From positions 1-41,877 of the forward strand of contig JAFSNY010000003.1 of assembly GCA_017447305.1 (NCBI GenBank): a stretch of 41,877 nt of DNA. Direction: 5' to 3'. Position 1 is the first letter of the stretch; every line of letters starts with the position of its first letter. Shown here in pieces: positions 31,206 through 40,197 of the stretch. This DNA comes from Bacilli bacterium. GTDB lineage: Bacteria; Bacillota_I; Bacilli_A; RFN20; CAG-826. The notes under the pieces are model-generated. The model saw only the letters and a program-made list of their open reading frames with translations. It was not told where the DNA came from and did no database searches. Made by a program: the position numbers and the translations under genes.

Positions 31206-31403
31206 TTATTCCTCCTCGTCTTTCTTTTGATAAAACTCACAGCCTTTATTTTGACAAGCTGAACAATTCTCTTCACTGATTTTTAGTTTTTCACAACCTT
31301 TTGGTAAGGGTGTTCTCTTATAGAGAATAAATGATACGATAAAAACCGCTAATAAGATAACGAGTATGGATATAGAAAGAATTAAATAACCAGTTTGATT
31401 CAT
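31206..31403 (-). CDS. 65-residue membrane protein with four cysteines, inside the rnf operon
   Basis: One N-terminal membrane helix (about 6-28) and a cytoplasmic tail with C37, C47, C50 and C55. The C-x2-C-x4-C spacing equals the first three Cys of the RnfB cluster motif (C48-C51-C56), and the order helix-then-Cys is the same as in RnfB. The gene overlaps rnfA by 4 nt and ends 2 bp before rnfB, so it is translated with them. I do not know a named family. It may hold an Fe-S cluster as an extra RnfB-like relay (inference). Confidence 0.75.
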   Translation of the reverse strand: MNQTGYLILSISILVILLAVFIVSFILYKRTPLPKGCEKLKISEENCSACQNKGCEFYQKKDEEE

Positions 31404-31999
31404 AAATTAATACCTGAGAATAATCCTTGTAAACCCATAAAGGCTAACGCCATAATTGCTGCGACGATTAAAGCGATTGGTAATCCCTTGAATGCTTTAG
31501 GAGTGTTCGCTGATTCAAGTCTTACACGAATGCAGCTGAATAAGACAATAACGATTAAGAATCCAATCGATGTTCCTAACGCATTAGCGATAGAATCAAG
31601 GAATGTTAATGCTTGATCTGTATTGCTTTGAACGACACCTAAAACCGCACAGTTTGTGGTAATTAAGGGGAGATATATGCCTAAATTCTTATAAAGTGTT
31701 GGGGAATATTTCTTGATAAATAAGCCAACAAGTTGGACAAGAGAAGCGATGACTAAGATATACGCGACAGTGTCCATGAAGGCTATGCCTGCTAATTGAA
31801 GTAATTGATATAAAGGCCAACAAATAAGTGTGGCGAGCATAATAACAAAGACAACAGCTAAACCCATACCTAAGGAAGATTTGACTTTCTTAGATACGCC
31901 TAAGAATGGGCAAATACCATAGAATCTTGATAAGACGACGTTATCAATTAACATGCTCGATATAATAGCGAGAACGAAAGTTACTAATATCTTCATCAT
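31400..31999 (-). CDS. rnfA: Rnf electron-transport complex subunit A
   Basis: A 199-residue six-helix membrane protein with family motifs NVVLSRFYGICPFLGVS near the start and PLITTNCAVLGV in the middle. RnfA and RnfE form the inversely oriented pair that carries an intramembrane Fe-S cluster through the Cys of these motifs (C at about 30 and 117). It is part of ferredoxin:NAD oxidoreductase, which pumps Na+ or H+. The start overlaps the rnfE stop (TAATG). Length is normal. Confidence 0.96.
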   Translation of the reverse strand: MMKILVTFVLAIISSMLIDNVVLSRFYGICPFLGVSKKVKSSLGMGLAVVFVIMLATLICWPLYQLLQLAGIAFMDTVAYILVIASLVQLVGLFIKKYSPTLYKNLGIYLPLITTNCAVLGVVQSNTDQALTFLDSIANALGTSIGFLIVIVLFSCIRVRLESANTPKAFKGLPIALIVAAIMALAFMGLQGLFSGINL

Positions 32000-32727
32000 T
32001 ATTTGCTTTCACCTCCACTACTTTCCGCGGCCATCTTGGCTTCTTGCTGCTTTCTAATCTTTTCTTGTTTTTCTAAATTGCTCTTAAGTTCCGCTTTTCT
32101 ATTTTTGATAAAAGCGATAACCGCGAGAATTAAAGCAAAGACAATAAAGGCACCTGCAGGATTTTGGAATAATGATATTTCATATCCTTTAGGAATAATT
32201 TGTAATTTGAAATATGGAATGAAGGTAAAGATTTTTCCAAAGGAGAACGCTCCTGTTCCAAGAATTTCTCTAAATACGGCCATAGTGATGATTGCTAAGG
32301 TATAACCCAATCCCATTCCTAACGCATCAATTAATGAATCGAAGACTGTGTTTTTACTCGCATATGCTTCCGCTCTACCTAAGACAATGCAGTTAACAAC
32401 AATTAAGGAAATGAAAACTCCTAATGTTAGATATAGTTCTGGAAGGAAAGCATTAGTGAACATCTTCACAATCGTCACAAACGTGGCGATGATAACAATA
32501 TAAGCTGGGGTTCTAATCTCTTCAGAAATAATCTTTCTTAGTAAAGAAACCAAGATGCTGGAGCAAACTAAGACAATGGTAAATAAGATACCCATACCAA
32601 TCGCAGCTTCAACAGTTTTTGTCGTCGCTAAAGCAGGACAGGTACCGAGAATCGAAACGAAAAGTGGATTCTCAGCAAGAATGCCTTTTAAGAAATTACG
32701 TTTAGTAAAACCTTTTTCTCTTTTCAT
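31999..32727 (-). CDS. rnfE: Rnf electron-transport complex subunit E
   Basis: This 242-residue six-helix membrane protein is homologous to RnfA in inverted topology. Motifs: ENPLFVSILGTCPALATT (about 15-32) and SLIVVNCIVLGRAEAYA, carrying the cluster Cys. A charged C-terminal tail (KQEKIRKQQEAKMAAESS) is an extension also seen in other Firmicutes copies. It follows rnfG by 3 bp and overlaps rnfA by 1 nt. Confidence 0.96.
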   Translation of the reverse strand: MKREKGFTKRNFLKGILAENPLFVSILGTCPALATTKTVEAAIGMGILFTIVLVCSSILVSLLRKIISEEIRTPAYIVIIATFVTIVKMFTNAFLPELYLTLGVFISLIVVNCIVLGRAEAYASKNTVFDSLIDALGMGLGYTLAIITMAVFREILGTGAFSFGKIFTFIPYFKLQIIPKGYEISLFQNPAGAFIVFALILAVIAFIKNRKAELKSNLEKQEKIRKQQEAKMAAESSGGESK

Positions 32728-32730
32728 CTT

Positions 32731-33249
32731 CTACTTCCAAATCTCTAATATCACTTCGCTAGCTTCGTTAATCATATCTCTCACTAGTTTCGCACCATAA
32801 GTCGCACCACATTCAACATCATCTAATTCCTTGCTTCCCTCGTTTAATGGAATAAGGTAATTATCTTCTAATGTTGAAGCGTATGTTTGTTCGTTGATAA
32901 TGACATAAATGCCACTGAAGGAATAAGTCATTCCAAATCCAACAAGAAGGGAAATCTTTCCATACATATTCGACCCTGTTGTTCTTAATGCATATCCAAA
33001 GAATTCATCGTTTGCTTTAACGGTGTATGAATAATTTACATATGCATATCCATTATCTTTTAAATCTTCCTCATCTGAAATCAATGAATTATTTCCAAAT
33101 ATTTCTTTAATTCCTGCGGCAATTCTATTCTTCTCGTTTTGAATAATACGATCCTTGGTAACAAGGTTAGTCACACCAATAAGAACTGCACTGATAGCAG
33201 CGATTGCGCCTAAAGTTATGGAAACGATGACATAGTGTTTTTTACCCAT
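32731..33249 (-). CDS. rnfG: Rnf electron-transport complex subunit G (FMN-binding)
   Basis: Start set at 33249 (172 residues): GGAGG lies 8 nt upstream, and the longer frame to 33264 would include it. One N-terminal membrane helix, then an extracytoplasmic FMN_bind domain. The flavinylation motif usually reads SGATxT/S; here it is ECGATYGAK near residue 150, keeping the acceptor Thr but with Cys for Ser. FMN would be attached by the ApbE encoded downstream. The start overlaps the rnfD stop by 8 nt. Confidence 0.92.
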   Translation of the reverse strand: MGKKHYVIVSITLGAIAAISAVLIGVTNLVTKDRIIQNEKNRIAAGIKEIFGNNSLISDEEDLKDNGYAYVNYSYTVKANDEFFGYALRTTGSNMYGKISLLVGFGMTYSFSGIYVIINEQTYASTLEDNYLIPLNEGSKELDDVECGATYGAKLVRDMINEASEVILEIWK

Positions 33250-34363
33250 GATAAACGCCTCCAAATCTTATAACTAAGAGAACCGTTGTGCCTGAAAGCA
33301 AAACAATAAGCGACATCGCTAAAATGTTTTTCCAGGTATAACGTGGATTGCTCCATTCGTAGTGATCTAAGAACACCGCGACCATATTAGCGATGAGGAT
33401 GGAGAATCCAACACCTTCTGGTAATGCGGCAAAGAAACGAATAAAGATTGTCATTACCGCAGCGACCATACCATAGATAATGCGTGATGGTGAATTTATC
33501 GGACTTGTTACTGGATCGGTCAGCATGAATGCTGCAGCAAAGAGGACACCACCACTTAACAAGTTATAAAGCATGAACATAAATGGATTAATTTCTTTAT
33601 CAAGCATGAAGATTGATAATCCAGCGATTAATGAGAGGAAAATAAATGTTCCTAAATATGAAACAACAATGCGGAAATCCGCGCTTCTTCTAATTAAGAG
33701 ATAGGCCATACCAACGAGAATGGTAATCTTATATACTTCACCAAGAGTGCCTGGAACTCTTCCAAGGAACATATCTAATAATTGATATTGACTGATATTT
33801 GAAAACGCTCCATTAGCAATCATTCCTAAAGGAGTAGCTCCGGCAACTGCATCTGGAACTGTGTAATACCATGTTGGGATAACATTAACATATTGTGATC
33901 CAAAGCAAACCTTCGCAAAGAGCATTCCAACCACAGCAGGATTAAAGATATTACTTCCAAGTCCACCGAAAACTAATTTACCAATAACGATACCCACTAA
34001 TGCACCTACAATGACAGCGTATATAGGAGCGCCAGCAGGCATAATAAGAACAAATATAACCGCCGATATCGCTGGAGCAAGGAAGTTATTAATTGTTATC
34101 TTTCCTTTATATGCGTAAGCAAATCTTTCTTTGAAAGGATGTTTCATTCCGTCTTTCGGCATCATGTTTTTTAATCCGACAAAAACGAATTCTGAGCCAA
34201 TCATGATGAATAAAGAAATGACATAGAATATCAAAGTGTTAATCGGATAAACGATGAATGAAAAGATTAATGTCGGGGCAAGAGCGATTAAAACATCAAT
34301 CATCATGCGACTGACATTAGCTTTTCTTCTTAAATGTGGTGCACTTTCTTTGATGATGTTCAT
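33242..34363 (-). CDS. rnfD: Rnf electron-transport complex subunit D (flavinylated)
   Basis: A 373-residue polytopic membrane protein that starts with the family element SAPHLRRKANVSRMM. It contains the covalent-FMN motif DAVAGATPL (about residue 180; usually SGATPL), GLGSNIFNPAVVG and TDPVTSPI, all typical of RnfD/NqrB. It is part of the ion-translocating path of the complex. It overlaps rnfC by 4 nt and rnfG by 8 nt. The Ser-to-Ala change before GAT is tolerated if only the Thr carries FMN. Confidence 0.95.
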   Translation of the reverse strand: MNIIKESAPHLRRKANVSRMMIDVLIALAPTLIFSFIVYPINTLIFYVISLFIMIGSEFVFVGLKNMMPKDGMKHPFKERFAYAYKGKITINNFLAPAISAVIFVLIMPAGAPIYAVIVGALVGIVIGKLVFGGLGSNIFNPAVVGMLFAKVCFGSQYVNVIPTWYYTVPDAVAGATPLGMIANGAFSNISQYQLLDMFLGRVPGTLGEVYKITILVGMAYLLIRRSADFRIVVSYLGTFIFLSLIAGLSIFMLDKEINPFMFMLYNLLSGGVLFAAAFMLTDPVTSPINSPSRIIYGMVAAVMTIFIRFFAALPEGVGFSILIANMVAVFLDHYEWSNPRYTWKNILAMSLIVLLSGTTVLLVIRFGGVYHG

Positions 34364-35661
34364 AATTTCGCGATAATCTTAGCCTTCCTGACATAGTCAG
34401 TTACTTGAATCTTTGAGGTGCACGTGTATGCGCATAAACCACATTCAATGCATCTCAAAGGATTGAGAAGTTTAATTCTCTCTTTATCTAAAGTCTTAAC
34501 AGCGTTCATAATTTGAACTGGTTCAAGATGGACAGGACATGATAATACACATGATCCGCATCTAATACATGGTTCTTCCTTATAGTTTGTTTTGTTAAGA
34601 ACAATAATTGATGTCACTGTTTTGGTGATGATGCAATCATCGCTTGGGACCGACGCTCCCATCATTGGACCACCTAAAATAAAGACTTTTTCTTTATCTG
34701 GATCTTTATACCCTCCACATAGTGGTAATAAATCACGAATTGATGTACCTACTCTAACGCGGAAGTTTTTCGGGAAGTTGATGCCATCTCCGGTAACCGT
34801 AACATTTCTCTTGATGACTGGCATGTTATATCTAATAGCTTTATAAATGCCTACAACTGTTGAGACATTGAAGTTCATCACTCCACGATTAGAAGGGAGT
34901 TCTCCTGGTTTAAGTCTGATTCCAGTCGCACTTTTAATCATTTCCACTTCCCAACCTTGAGGGAAATAGTTACCAACACAGCAAAGTTCAATACCGCTTC
35001 CAGCGTATTCTTTTAATACTTGAGTGTAGACTTCTTTGATATCACGATATTTCGATTTAATACAAATCTTTGCTTGATGGCAGTTAAAAGCCTTCATGAT
35101 GTATTGAATTCCTTCCATAATTCGGTATGGGAATTCAAGCATTAAACGATGGTCAGCGGTAATGAATGGTTCACATTCAATTCCGTTGATTAAGATAACC
35201 TTAATTGGTTTATCAGTTTTAAATTTGACATGAGTTGGGAAAGATGAACCACCTAAACCAACAGAAGCACAGTCTTCAATGATTTTTGTCATTTCATCTT
35301 TAGTGAGGGCTTCTATTTCTTCAGGAGTGCGGATTCTTAAACTTGAATCAAGAGTGTCCTTAAAATCATTTTCAATCTTAATGAAATCTGTGAGTTTTCC
35401 ATTACGGTGATAGTGCTTTTCTAAACCAATATATGTTCCTGAACATGTCGCATGGATAGGTTGATCAAAGAATGGACCATGACGCATTCCAATTACTTGG
35501 CAAGAATTAACATGGTCTCCTTCTTTAATGTAGAGTTCCGCTTTCGGACATCTAGCGTTGGCCATAGCTAAATAGAGATACTTTGGTTTCGTGTATCTAA
35601 TAGCTGGAAGAGAACCAACCAGCTTTTTGGTATCTCTCATATGATTAGTTCTAGCAATCAT
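34360..35661 (-). CDS. rnfC: Rnf electron-transport complex subunit C
   Basis: The 433-residue peripheral subunit binds NAD(H) and FMN. An N-terminal RnfC barrel (AELYIKEGDHVNSCQVIG) is followed by the Nqo1-like nucleotide region GLGGSSFPTHVKFK (about 152-165), the SLBB-like part, and two 4Fe-4S motifs CIRCGSCVLSCP and CIECGLCAYTC near the C-terminus. Length and order are normal. The start overlaps the araD-like stop by 4 nt, so rnf is co-transcribed with the two genes before it. Gene order CDGEA-x-B is the usual rnf order with one insertion. Confidence 0.96.
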   Translation of the reverse strand: MIARTNHMRDTKKLVGSLPAIRYTKPKYLYLAMANARCPKAELYIKEGDHVNSCQVIGMRHGPFFDQPIHATCSGTYIGLEKHYHRNGKLTDFIKIENDFKDTLDSSLRIRTPEEIEALTKDEMTKIIEDCASVGLGGSSFPTHVKFKTDKPIKVILINGIECEPFITADHRLMLEFPYRIMEGIQYIMKAFNCHQAKICIKSKYRDIKEVYTQVLKEYAGSGIELCCVGNYFPQGWEVEMIKSATGIRLKPGELPSNRGVMNFNVSTVVGIYKAIRYNMPVIKRNVTVTGDGINFPKNFRVRVGTSIRDLLPLCGGYKDPDKEKVFILGGPMMGASVPSDDCIITKTVTSIIVLNKTNYKEEPCIRCGSCVLSCPVHLEPVQIMNAVKTLDKERIKLLNPLRCIECGLCAYTCTSKIQVTDYVRKAKIIAKL

Positions 35662-36359
35662 CTCTCTTCTTTTTGTCCGTAATATTTATCTTTACCGTGC
35701 TTACGGTAATAATGTTTATCTTCTAAAAATTTATCAATCTCACCAAGGTGAGGATTAATTGCTTTGCTTTCCATCGCTAAAGCGCATATATATTCCAAAA
35801 TCAAAGCGTTCTCAACCGCTTTAAATGCATTTTCCCCCCAGGTGAATGGACCGTGGTTATTCACAAAAATACCAGGGCATGCATATATATCTTTAACACC
35901 TGTTAAGCATTCATTAATGACTTTTCCAGTATTCTTTTCATAGTCATTTTCCACTTCTTCTTTAGTGAGTTTTCTTGTCACAGGAACTTCACCTTTAAAT
36001 GAATCAGCGTGCGTTGTTCCATAGCAAGGAAGAGGGAGACCTGATTGAGACCTTGCGGTCGCATGGAATGAGTGAGTGTGCACGATCGCCTTAATACCTG
36101 GATGTGCTTTATACATCTCAATATGGGTAGGTGTATCGCTTGATGGATTGAGATTTCCTTCGATGACCTTGCCATTTAAATCAACGACAACCATGTCGGA
36201 TTCTTTCATTTTGTCATATAAAACACCACTTGGTTTAATAACAATATATCCAGTTTCATCATCTTTTTCTGATACATTACCCCAAGTTAAGATAACTAAA
36301 CCAGCTTTTACTAAAGCGAGGTTAGCTTGATACACTCTTCGTTTAAGTTCTTCTAACAT
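35658..36359 (-). CDS. araD: Class II aldolase family, L-ribulose-5-phosphate 4-epimerase-like
   Basis: A 233-residue protein of the AraD/FucA (class II aldolase) fold. The zinc ligands are visible in IVHTHSFHATARSQ (two His) and a later His in the YGTTHADSF/NNHGPFTWG region. TWGNVSEKD (about 25-33) and KPSGVLYD bind the phosphate. The whole pattern is closest to L-ribulose-5-phosphate 4-epimerases (AraD/UlaF/SgbE). It is placed between an IspD-like gene and rnfC with 1-nt and 4-nt overlaps, with no araA or araB nearby. The pathway is unclear: pentose-phosphate entry or a pentitol route with the IspD/TarI-like enzyme. Confidence 0.85.
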   Translation of the reverse strand: MLEELKRRVYQANLALVKAGLVILTWGNVSEKDDETGYIVIKPSGVLYDKMKESDMVVVDLNGKVIEGNLNPSSDTPTHIEMYKAHPGIKAIVHTHSFHATARSQSGLPLPCYGTTHADSFKGEVPVTRKLTKEEVENDYEKNTGKVINECLTGVKDIYACPGIFVNNHGPFTWGENAFKAVENALILEYICALAMESKAINPHLGEIDKFLEDKHYYRKHGKDKYYGQKEER

Positions 36360-37066
36360 TATTTATGTCCTTCTTCTCTCACTCTCAAGAGTGCTTTAAA
36401 AATATCAACATCATCAGGGGTCGTTAATTTAACGTTCTTTTCTGAACCTTGGGAATAATAGACCACTCCACCAGTTTCAATAATCATCGTACATGTCGCA
36501 ACAGAAGATGTAATACCCATAGATAAGGCTTTTTCGTGCATCTTCATGAATAAACCATATTTCATTGCTTGTGGAGTTTGAGTTCTTTTTAATTGATGAC
36601 GTGGATAACTTCCATTCGCAGATATATCATCTTTCGACACCATCATCGCTTCTTGACATGGAATGACTGCGACAGCGTTCCCGTGTTTTTCCGCAGTTTG
36701 AATACAGTCGGAGATAATATCACTAGACACCATTGGTCTAATCGCATCATGGACAACAATGATATCCTTATCATTTGCGACACCTTCTAATGATTTGAGT
36801 CCATTGTAAATAGATTCTTGACCTGTTGAACCACCATTACAGATAATATCAAGTTTTGTGATACCAAATTGTTTAGCATAGGCTCTTAAAACATCGTGCC
36901 ATCCTTCGACACAAACAACACAAATCTTATCGATGCTTGGGTGTTTTTGGAAAGCCTCCAAAGTGTAGACAATAATTGGTTTATCATAAATCGAAATAAA
37001 TTGTTTAGGGATGCTTTGTCCCATTCTTTGGCCGACACCGCCAGCAATAATTAACGCTATATTCAT
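36359..37066 (-). CDS. ispD: IspD/TarI-family cytidylyltransferase
   Basis: This 235-residue nucleotidyltransferase has the CTP-binding motif AGGVGQRMGQSIPKQF (about 8-23), VHDAIRPMVSS (about 105-115), KRTQTPQA (about 155-162) and the C-terminal TTPDDVDIFKALL. The family includes IspD (2-C-methyl-D-erythritol 4-phosphate, isoprenoid path) and TarI (ribitol 5-phosphate, wall polymer). Sequence alone does not decide; the partner gene is AraD-like rather than IspF- or TarJ-like, so both remain open. It is the first gene of the operon, with GGAGG 8 nt before the ATG. Confidence 0.8.
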   Translation of the reverse strand: MNIALIIAGGVGQRMGQSIPKQFISIYDKPIIVYTLEAFQKHPSIDKICVVCVEGWHDVLRAYAKQFGITKLDIICNGGSTGQESIYNGLKSLEGVANDKDIIVVHDAIRPMVSSDIISDCIQTAEKHGNAVAVIPCQEAMMVSKDDISANGSYPRHQLKRTQTPQAMKYGLFMKMHEKALSMGITSSVATCTMIIETGGVVYYSQGSEKNVKLTTPDDVDIFKALLRVREEGHK

Positions 37067-37098
37067 GAGAGATAATCCTCCGAACTACATACATGATA

Positions 37099-37127
37099 AT
37101 TCTATCATGAAGAAAAATGATATTAAA
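37099..37127 (-). promoter_or_regulatory. Promoter of the ispD-araD-rnf operon
   Basis: On the minus strand TTTAAT (37122-37127), a 17-bp spacer and TAGAAT (37099-37104), about 30 bp before the first start codon. The -35 box is weak. Confidence 0.5.
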
Positions 37128-37129
37128 CA

Positions 37130-37165
37130 CTAAATAAAAGACCTCGTTTTTAGTTAGAAACGAGG
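37130..37165 (-). terminator. Terminator of the GGDEF-GNAT-PfkB operon
   Basis: Minus-strand CCTCGTTT (37165-37158) pairs with AAACGAGG (37149-37142) across an 8-nt loop, then TCTTTTATTT. It lies about 25 bp after the PfkB stop. Confidence 0.85.
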
Positions 37166-37189
37166 CAAATAATTTATAGATAATCGATA

Positions 37190-38074
37190 TTATTTCAGTT
37201 CATCTTCTTTGACAAATCCATTTGATCCACCCGAAGAAGATATCTTAATTCCCGCGAATAAAACGGCTTTCTTTAAGCAATTAGATAAATCCATTCCTTT
37301 GTTATAGAAATGAATAAAAGCAGAGAATAAAGCATCTCCCGCTCCTACTGTGGAAGCAATGCCTCGAGGAGCAATTGCGGGTTCATAATAATACTTATCT
37401 TCACTTCCAATGTACATTAATGCGCCTTGACTACCGCAACCACAGACAATGATATGGTTATGATATTTTTGGTAGATAAGCTTCATGAAATCAGCTTCTC
37501 GATCAATAATCGCTTCATTTGATAAGAAGAGAATATTTGAATATTTCACGAAAGCATCATTATATGCATCTTCTAAAGAAGATAATACATGCACATCTGA
37601 AGCAATAGTTACTCTATTCTTATGGAAGATTTCGAGTAGTTTTCTATTGAAATTGACGTTGGTTAGGACCGCTAAAGAATAGTTGTTTGGCTGGATAACA
37701 TTTTCATCAAGCGGTTCCCTGTCTTGAAGGTCTTTTAAATCGCAGTAGATTTTTCTCTTTCCATCTTTGTCTACGAGAACGACGCTTTCCGCCGTCTTTG
37801 TGTTTGGATAACTGATGAGATGAGAAATATCGATATTATTTCTTTTTAATTCAGTTTTGATAACTTCACCATTAACATCATCACCAATGATAGAAAGAAG
37901 ATCAACATCACTGCCAAGCACTTCTAGTGCTTTTGCAACATTATATCCCACTCCCGAAACGCAATTCTCCACTCCGAAAAATGGATATTCAATTGGGGAA
38001 TAATTTATAGGGAAAGAACCAACTTTCAAAGATGTTTCAATATTGATTAAACCTGAGACAAGAATCTTTTTCAT
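37190..38074 (-). CDS. PfkB-family carbohydrate/nucleoside kinase
   Basis: A 294-residue ribokinase-fold kinase. The N-terminal GxGxN-type substrate motif reads CVSGVGYNVAKAL; the signature near the end, TVGAGDALFSAF (242-253), carries the anion hole and catalytic base D247. The family phosphorylates sugars or nucleosides such as ribose, fructose 1-phosphate, 2-keto-3-deoxygluconate or pseudouridine; the substrate cannot be read. It starts 3 bp after the GNAT gene and ends in a strong terminator, third in an operon with a diguanylate cyclase. Confidence 0.9.
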   Translation of the reverse strand: MKKILVSGLINIETSLKVGSFPINYSPIEYPFFGVENCVSGVGYNVAKALEVLGSDVDLLSIIGDDVNGEVIKTELKRNNIDISHLISYPNTKTAESVVLVDKDGKRKIYCDLKDLQDREPLDENVIQPNNYSLAVLTNVNFNRKLLEIFHKNRVTIASDVHVLSSLEDAYNDAFVKYSNILFLSNEAIIDREADFMKLIYQKYHNHIIVCGCGSQGALMYIGSEDKYYYEPAIAPRGIASTVGAGDALFSAFIHFYNKGMDLSNCLKKAVLFAGIKISSSGGSNGFVKEDELK

Positions 38075-38077
38075 AAT

Positions 38078-38941
38078 CTATTTCTTCCAATAAAAAGTGA
38101 ATAAACGATCAAACGTAAACCCAACGTTTTTGTAAAATTGCTGATTGGAAATAACATATGTCACTTTCGCGCCTAATGACTTAGCGCGATTAAGACATTC
38201 GTAGACCAACGCTTTTGCGATTCCTTTCTTTCTAAATGCTGGAATAACGCATAGAGGTTCAAGGTATGCATAGTCGGTTTTATTATTATACCACAAAGAG
38301 CAATAACCAACTTTTTCTCCACTCTCATCGACTGCGACAAGACTCAAGAATTTATTAAAATGTGGGCGAACGCTACTAGTTTTCTTATTTTCCGCCATAC
38401 ATTCTTCCTTGTTATTTCCATGGTCAAATCCTTGCCAAAAGAGCCAAAGCATTTCTTCGAGATGTTCGTTTGGATTAATCTCTTCAAGATGAATACTACT
38501 AGGTAATTGATAATAAAATTCTTTATCTAGTTTAATAAGAAGCATTGTTTCTGTTTGTTCATTAATGACAAAACCCTGCTTTTTAGCTTCCTCTATTTCA
38601 TAGAGTGAGTTATTGCATATAGAAATTCCTAATCCGTTTTCACCTCTTAGATTATCAAAAGCGTATTTTAATAATTCAGGATATAGAGATTGATATTCAA
38701 GAAGCGCTCCAACAAAGGCTTCTCCAAAATAGTGATCATAAATCGCAATAGCGATTAATCTTCCATTATCAAACCAAAGTCCAATTGAATCTATTAATTC
38801 AGAATTAAAATCAGGATGACCCATCATCCATTCAAATCTAGCCCAGTTCCAATGAATGTGATCTTTGTTATCTCTGTTGAGTTCAATGAAAAAATCACAA
38901 ACAAGTTGATAATCTTTAGTTGAATAAGTTCTAAATGTCAT
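38078..38941 (-). CDS. GNAT-family N-acetyltransferase
   Basis: Start placed at 38941 (287 residues, MTFRTYSTKDYQ), the usual beginning of a GNAT domain; earlier in-frame ATGs would lie deeper in the upstream cyclase gene, and no start has a clear ribosome site. The C-terminal half has the acetyl-CoA motif YLEPLCVIPAFRKKGIAKALVYE (positions about 230-252; R/Q-x-x-G-x-G/A reads RKKGIA) and YKNVGF near the end. The N-terminal half is a second, degenerate GNAT-like region, as in two-domain family members. Substrate unknown. It overlaps the cyclase gene by 11 nt. Confidence 0.82.
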   Translation of the reverse strand: MTFRTYSTKDYQLVCDFFIELNRDNKDHIHWNWARFEWMMGHPDFNSELIDSIGLWFDNGRLIAIAIYDHYFGEAFVGALLEYQSLYPELLKYAFDNLRGENGLGISICNNSLYEIEEAKKQGFVINEQTETMLLIKLDKEFYYQLPSSIHLEEINPNEHLEEMLWLFWQGFDHGNNKEECMAENKKTSSVRPHFNKFLSLVAVDESGEKVGYCSLWYNNKTDYAYLEPLCVIPAFRKKGIAKALVYECLNRAKSLGAKVTYVISNQQFYKNVGFTFDRLFTFYWKK

Positions 38942-40166
38942 ACCTACTCGAGGCATCTTTATGTTGTTTTTTGGCTTTATACATTTCTTCATCGCTCTTA
39001 GCGACACCGCCTTCTAAAGAAATGCTTTTATCCATAAGTGTCCAGCTACCTACAGACATCTTTAATTCAAATTGAGGGTTTCTAAACTTATTAATTGATT
39101 CATTAATTCCATCAACAATTTGCTTGGCTTGTTCTATATTAGTGTTTTGAACCATTGCGATGAATTCATCTCCACCCATTCTAAATAGATATGAACCTTT
39201 TGGTAAATTCTCTAAAAGAGCATCTCTTGCATAGCAAATGTATATGTCACCAGCGTGGTGACCAAACTCATCATTGATTTTCTTTAAATCATCACAGTCG
39301 GCAGAAATGATTGTCAAAGGATACTCTAAATTAGGGTTCTCTTGATGAATCAATTCTTCAAAATACAAGCGATTATAGAGTCCGGTTAATGGATCCTTGA
39401 TTAATTTTTCTCTTAATTCTTGTCTTAATAATTCGGATTCAGTGACATTGTTTATGAGAGCAATGATGCCATACACCTCATCATTTTCATTCGTTAGTGG
39501 CTCTTTAATGATTTGGAAATATTCAAGTCCATCTTTGCCATCCTCTTTGATAACATAGGCTTGTCCTTTTTTCGATTCAATTACTTGTAAATCCGATTTT
39601 CTCGCTAAAATAGCGTTTTCTTTATTTTTACGGACATCGAAATCCGTCTTTCCACGGATTGATTCGTAACTTTCATCAATATGATGCCATTTTTGAGAGC
39701 AGAAAACATATTTTCCATTTTTATCTTTAAGATAAATTAAAGAAGGGAGGACTTTAAGCATATCAGAGAAGGCATCAAACGAGATGGATTCAGATAATTT
39801 GATAGAGTTATTCACCCTTGTTAATATCGTTCTTTCACTATCGCTAGTTAAAACGATTCCCATGACTGGGGAATTAAGATATCTATCATCTTTTTCCATC
39901 AGCTCTAAATCAGACAAAAGTAAAACTGGAAGGGAAAACATGTAATTATTTCGTCCATGTATTTGCTTTAATATCATGTCGATATTTTTAAAACTCGATG
40001 GATTATCGACAATAAGAAGAGATAAATAACTGAATGATTCATCTAATAGTTTTCTTGTTTGATCAAGCCCACACGCTTCCAAAATTTCATATTTCCCATT
40101 AAGTATTTCCTTGATAAAAGAAACTCGAGGAGAGCCATAATCAAAAGCAATCGCTAATTTCTTCAT
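38931..40166 (-). CDS. Diguanylate cyclase: receiver-like, PAS and GGDEF domains
   Basis: A 411-residue cytoplasmic protein. Residues 1 to about 125 look like a degenerate response-regulator receiver (LLIVDNPSSF, LPVLLLSD). A PAS domain (about 135-245, LIYLKDKNGKYVFCSQKW to GIIALINNVTE) and a GGDEF domain (about 255-405) with DPLTGLYNR and RMGGDEF (GGDEF 331-335) follow. The active-site residues are intact, so it should make c-di-GMP. The RxxD inhibitory site five residues before the motif is absent (PKGS at that place), so product inhibition is probably weak. A TATAAT box lies at 40192-40197 (minus strand). It heads an operon with a GNAT and a PfkB kinase. Confidence 0.93.
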   Translation of the reverse strand: MKKLAIAFDYGSPRVSFIKEILNGKYEILEACGLDQTRKLLDESFSYLSLLIVDNPSSFKNIDMILKQIHGRNNYMFSLPVLLLSDLELMEKDDRYLNSPVMGIVLTSDSERTILTRVNNSIKLSESISFDAFSDMLKVLPSLIYLKDKNGKYVFCSQKWHHIDESYESIRGKTDFDVRKNKENAILARKSDLQVIESKKGQAYVIKEDGKDGLEYFQIIKEPLTNENDEVYGIIALINNVTESELLRQELREKLIKDPLTGLYNRLYFEELIHQENPNLEYPLTIISADCDDLKKINDEFGHHAGDIYICYARDALLENLPKGSYLFRMGGDEFIAMVQNTNIEQAKQIVDGINESINKFRNPQFELKMSVGSWTLMDKSISLEGGVAKSDEEMYKAKKQHKDASSRYDI

Positions 40167-40191
40167 AAATATAGAAATATTCCTAGTCGTT

Positions 40192-40197
40192 ATTATA
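40192..40197 (-). promoter_or_regulatory. -10 box upstream of the diguanylate cyclase gene
   Basis: Perfect TATAAT on the minus strand, about 25 bp before the start codon; no convincing -35 box at 16-18 bp. Nothing else recognisable is seen in 40198-40356. Confidence 0.4.
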
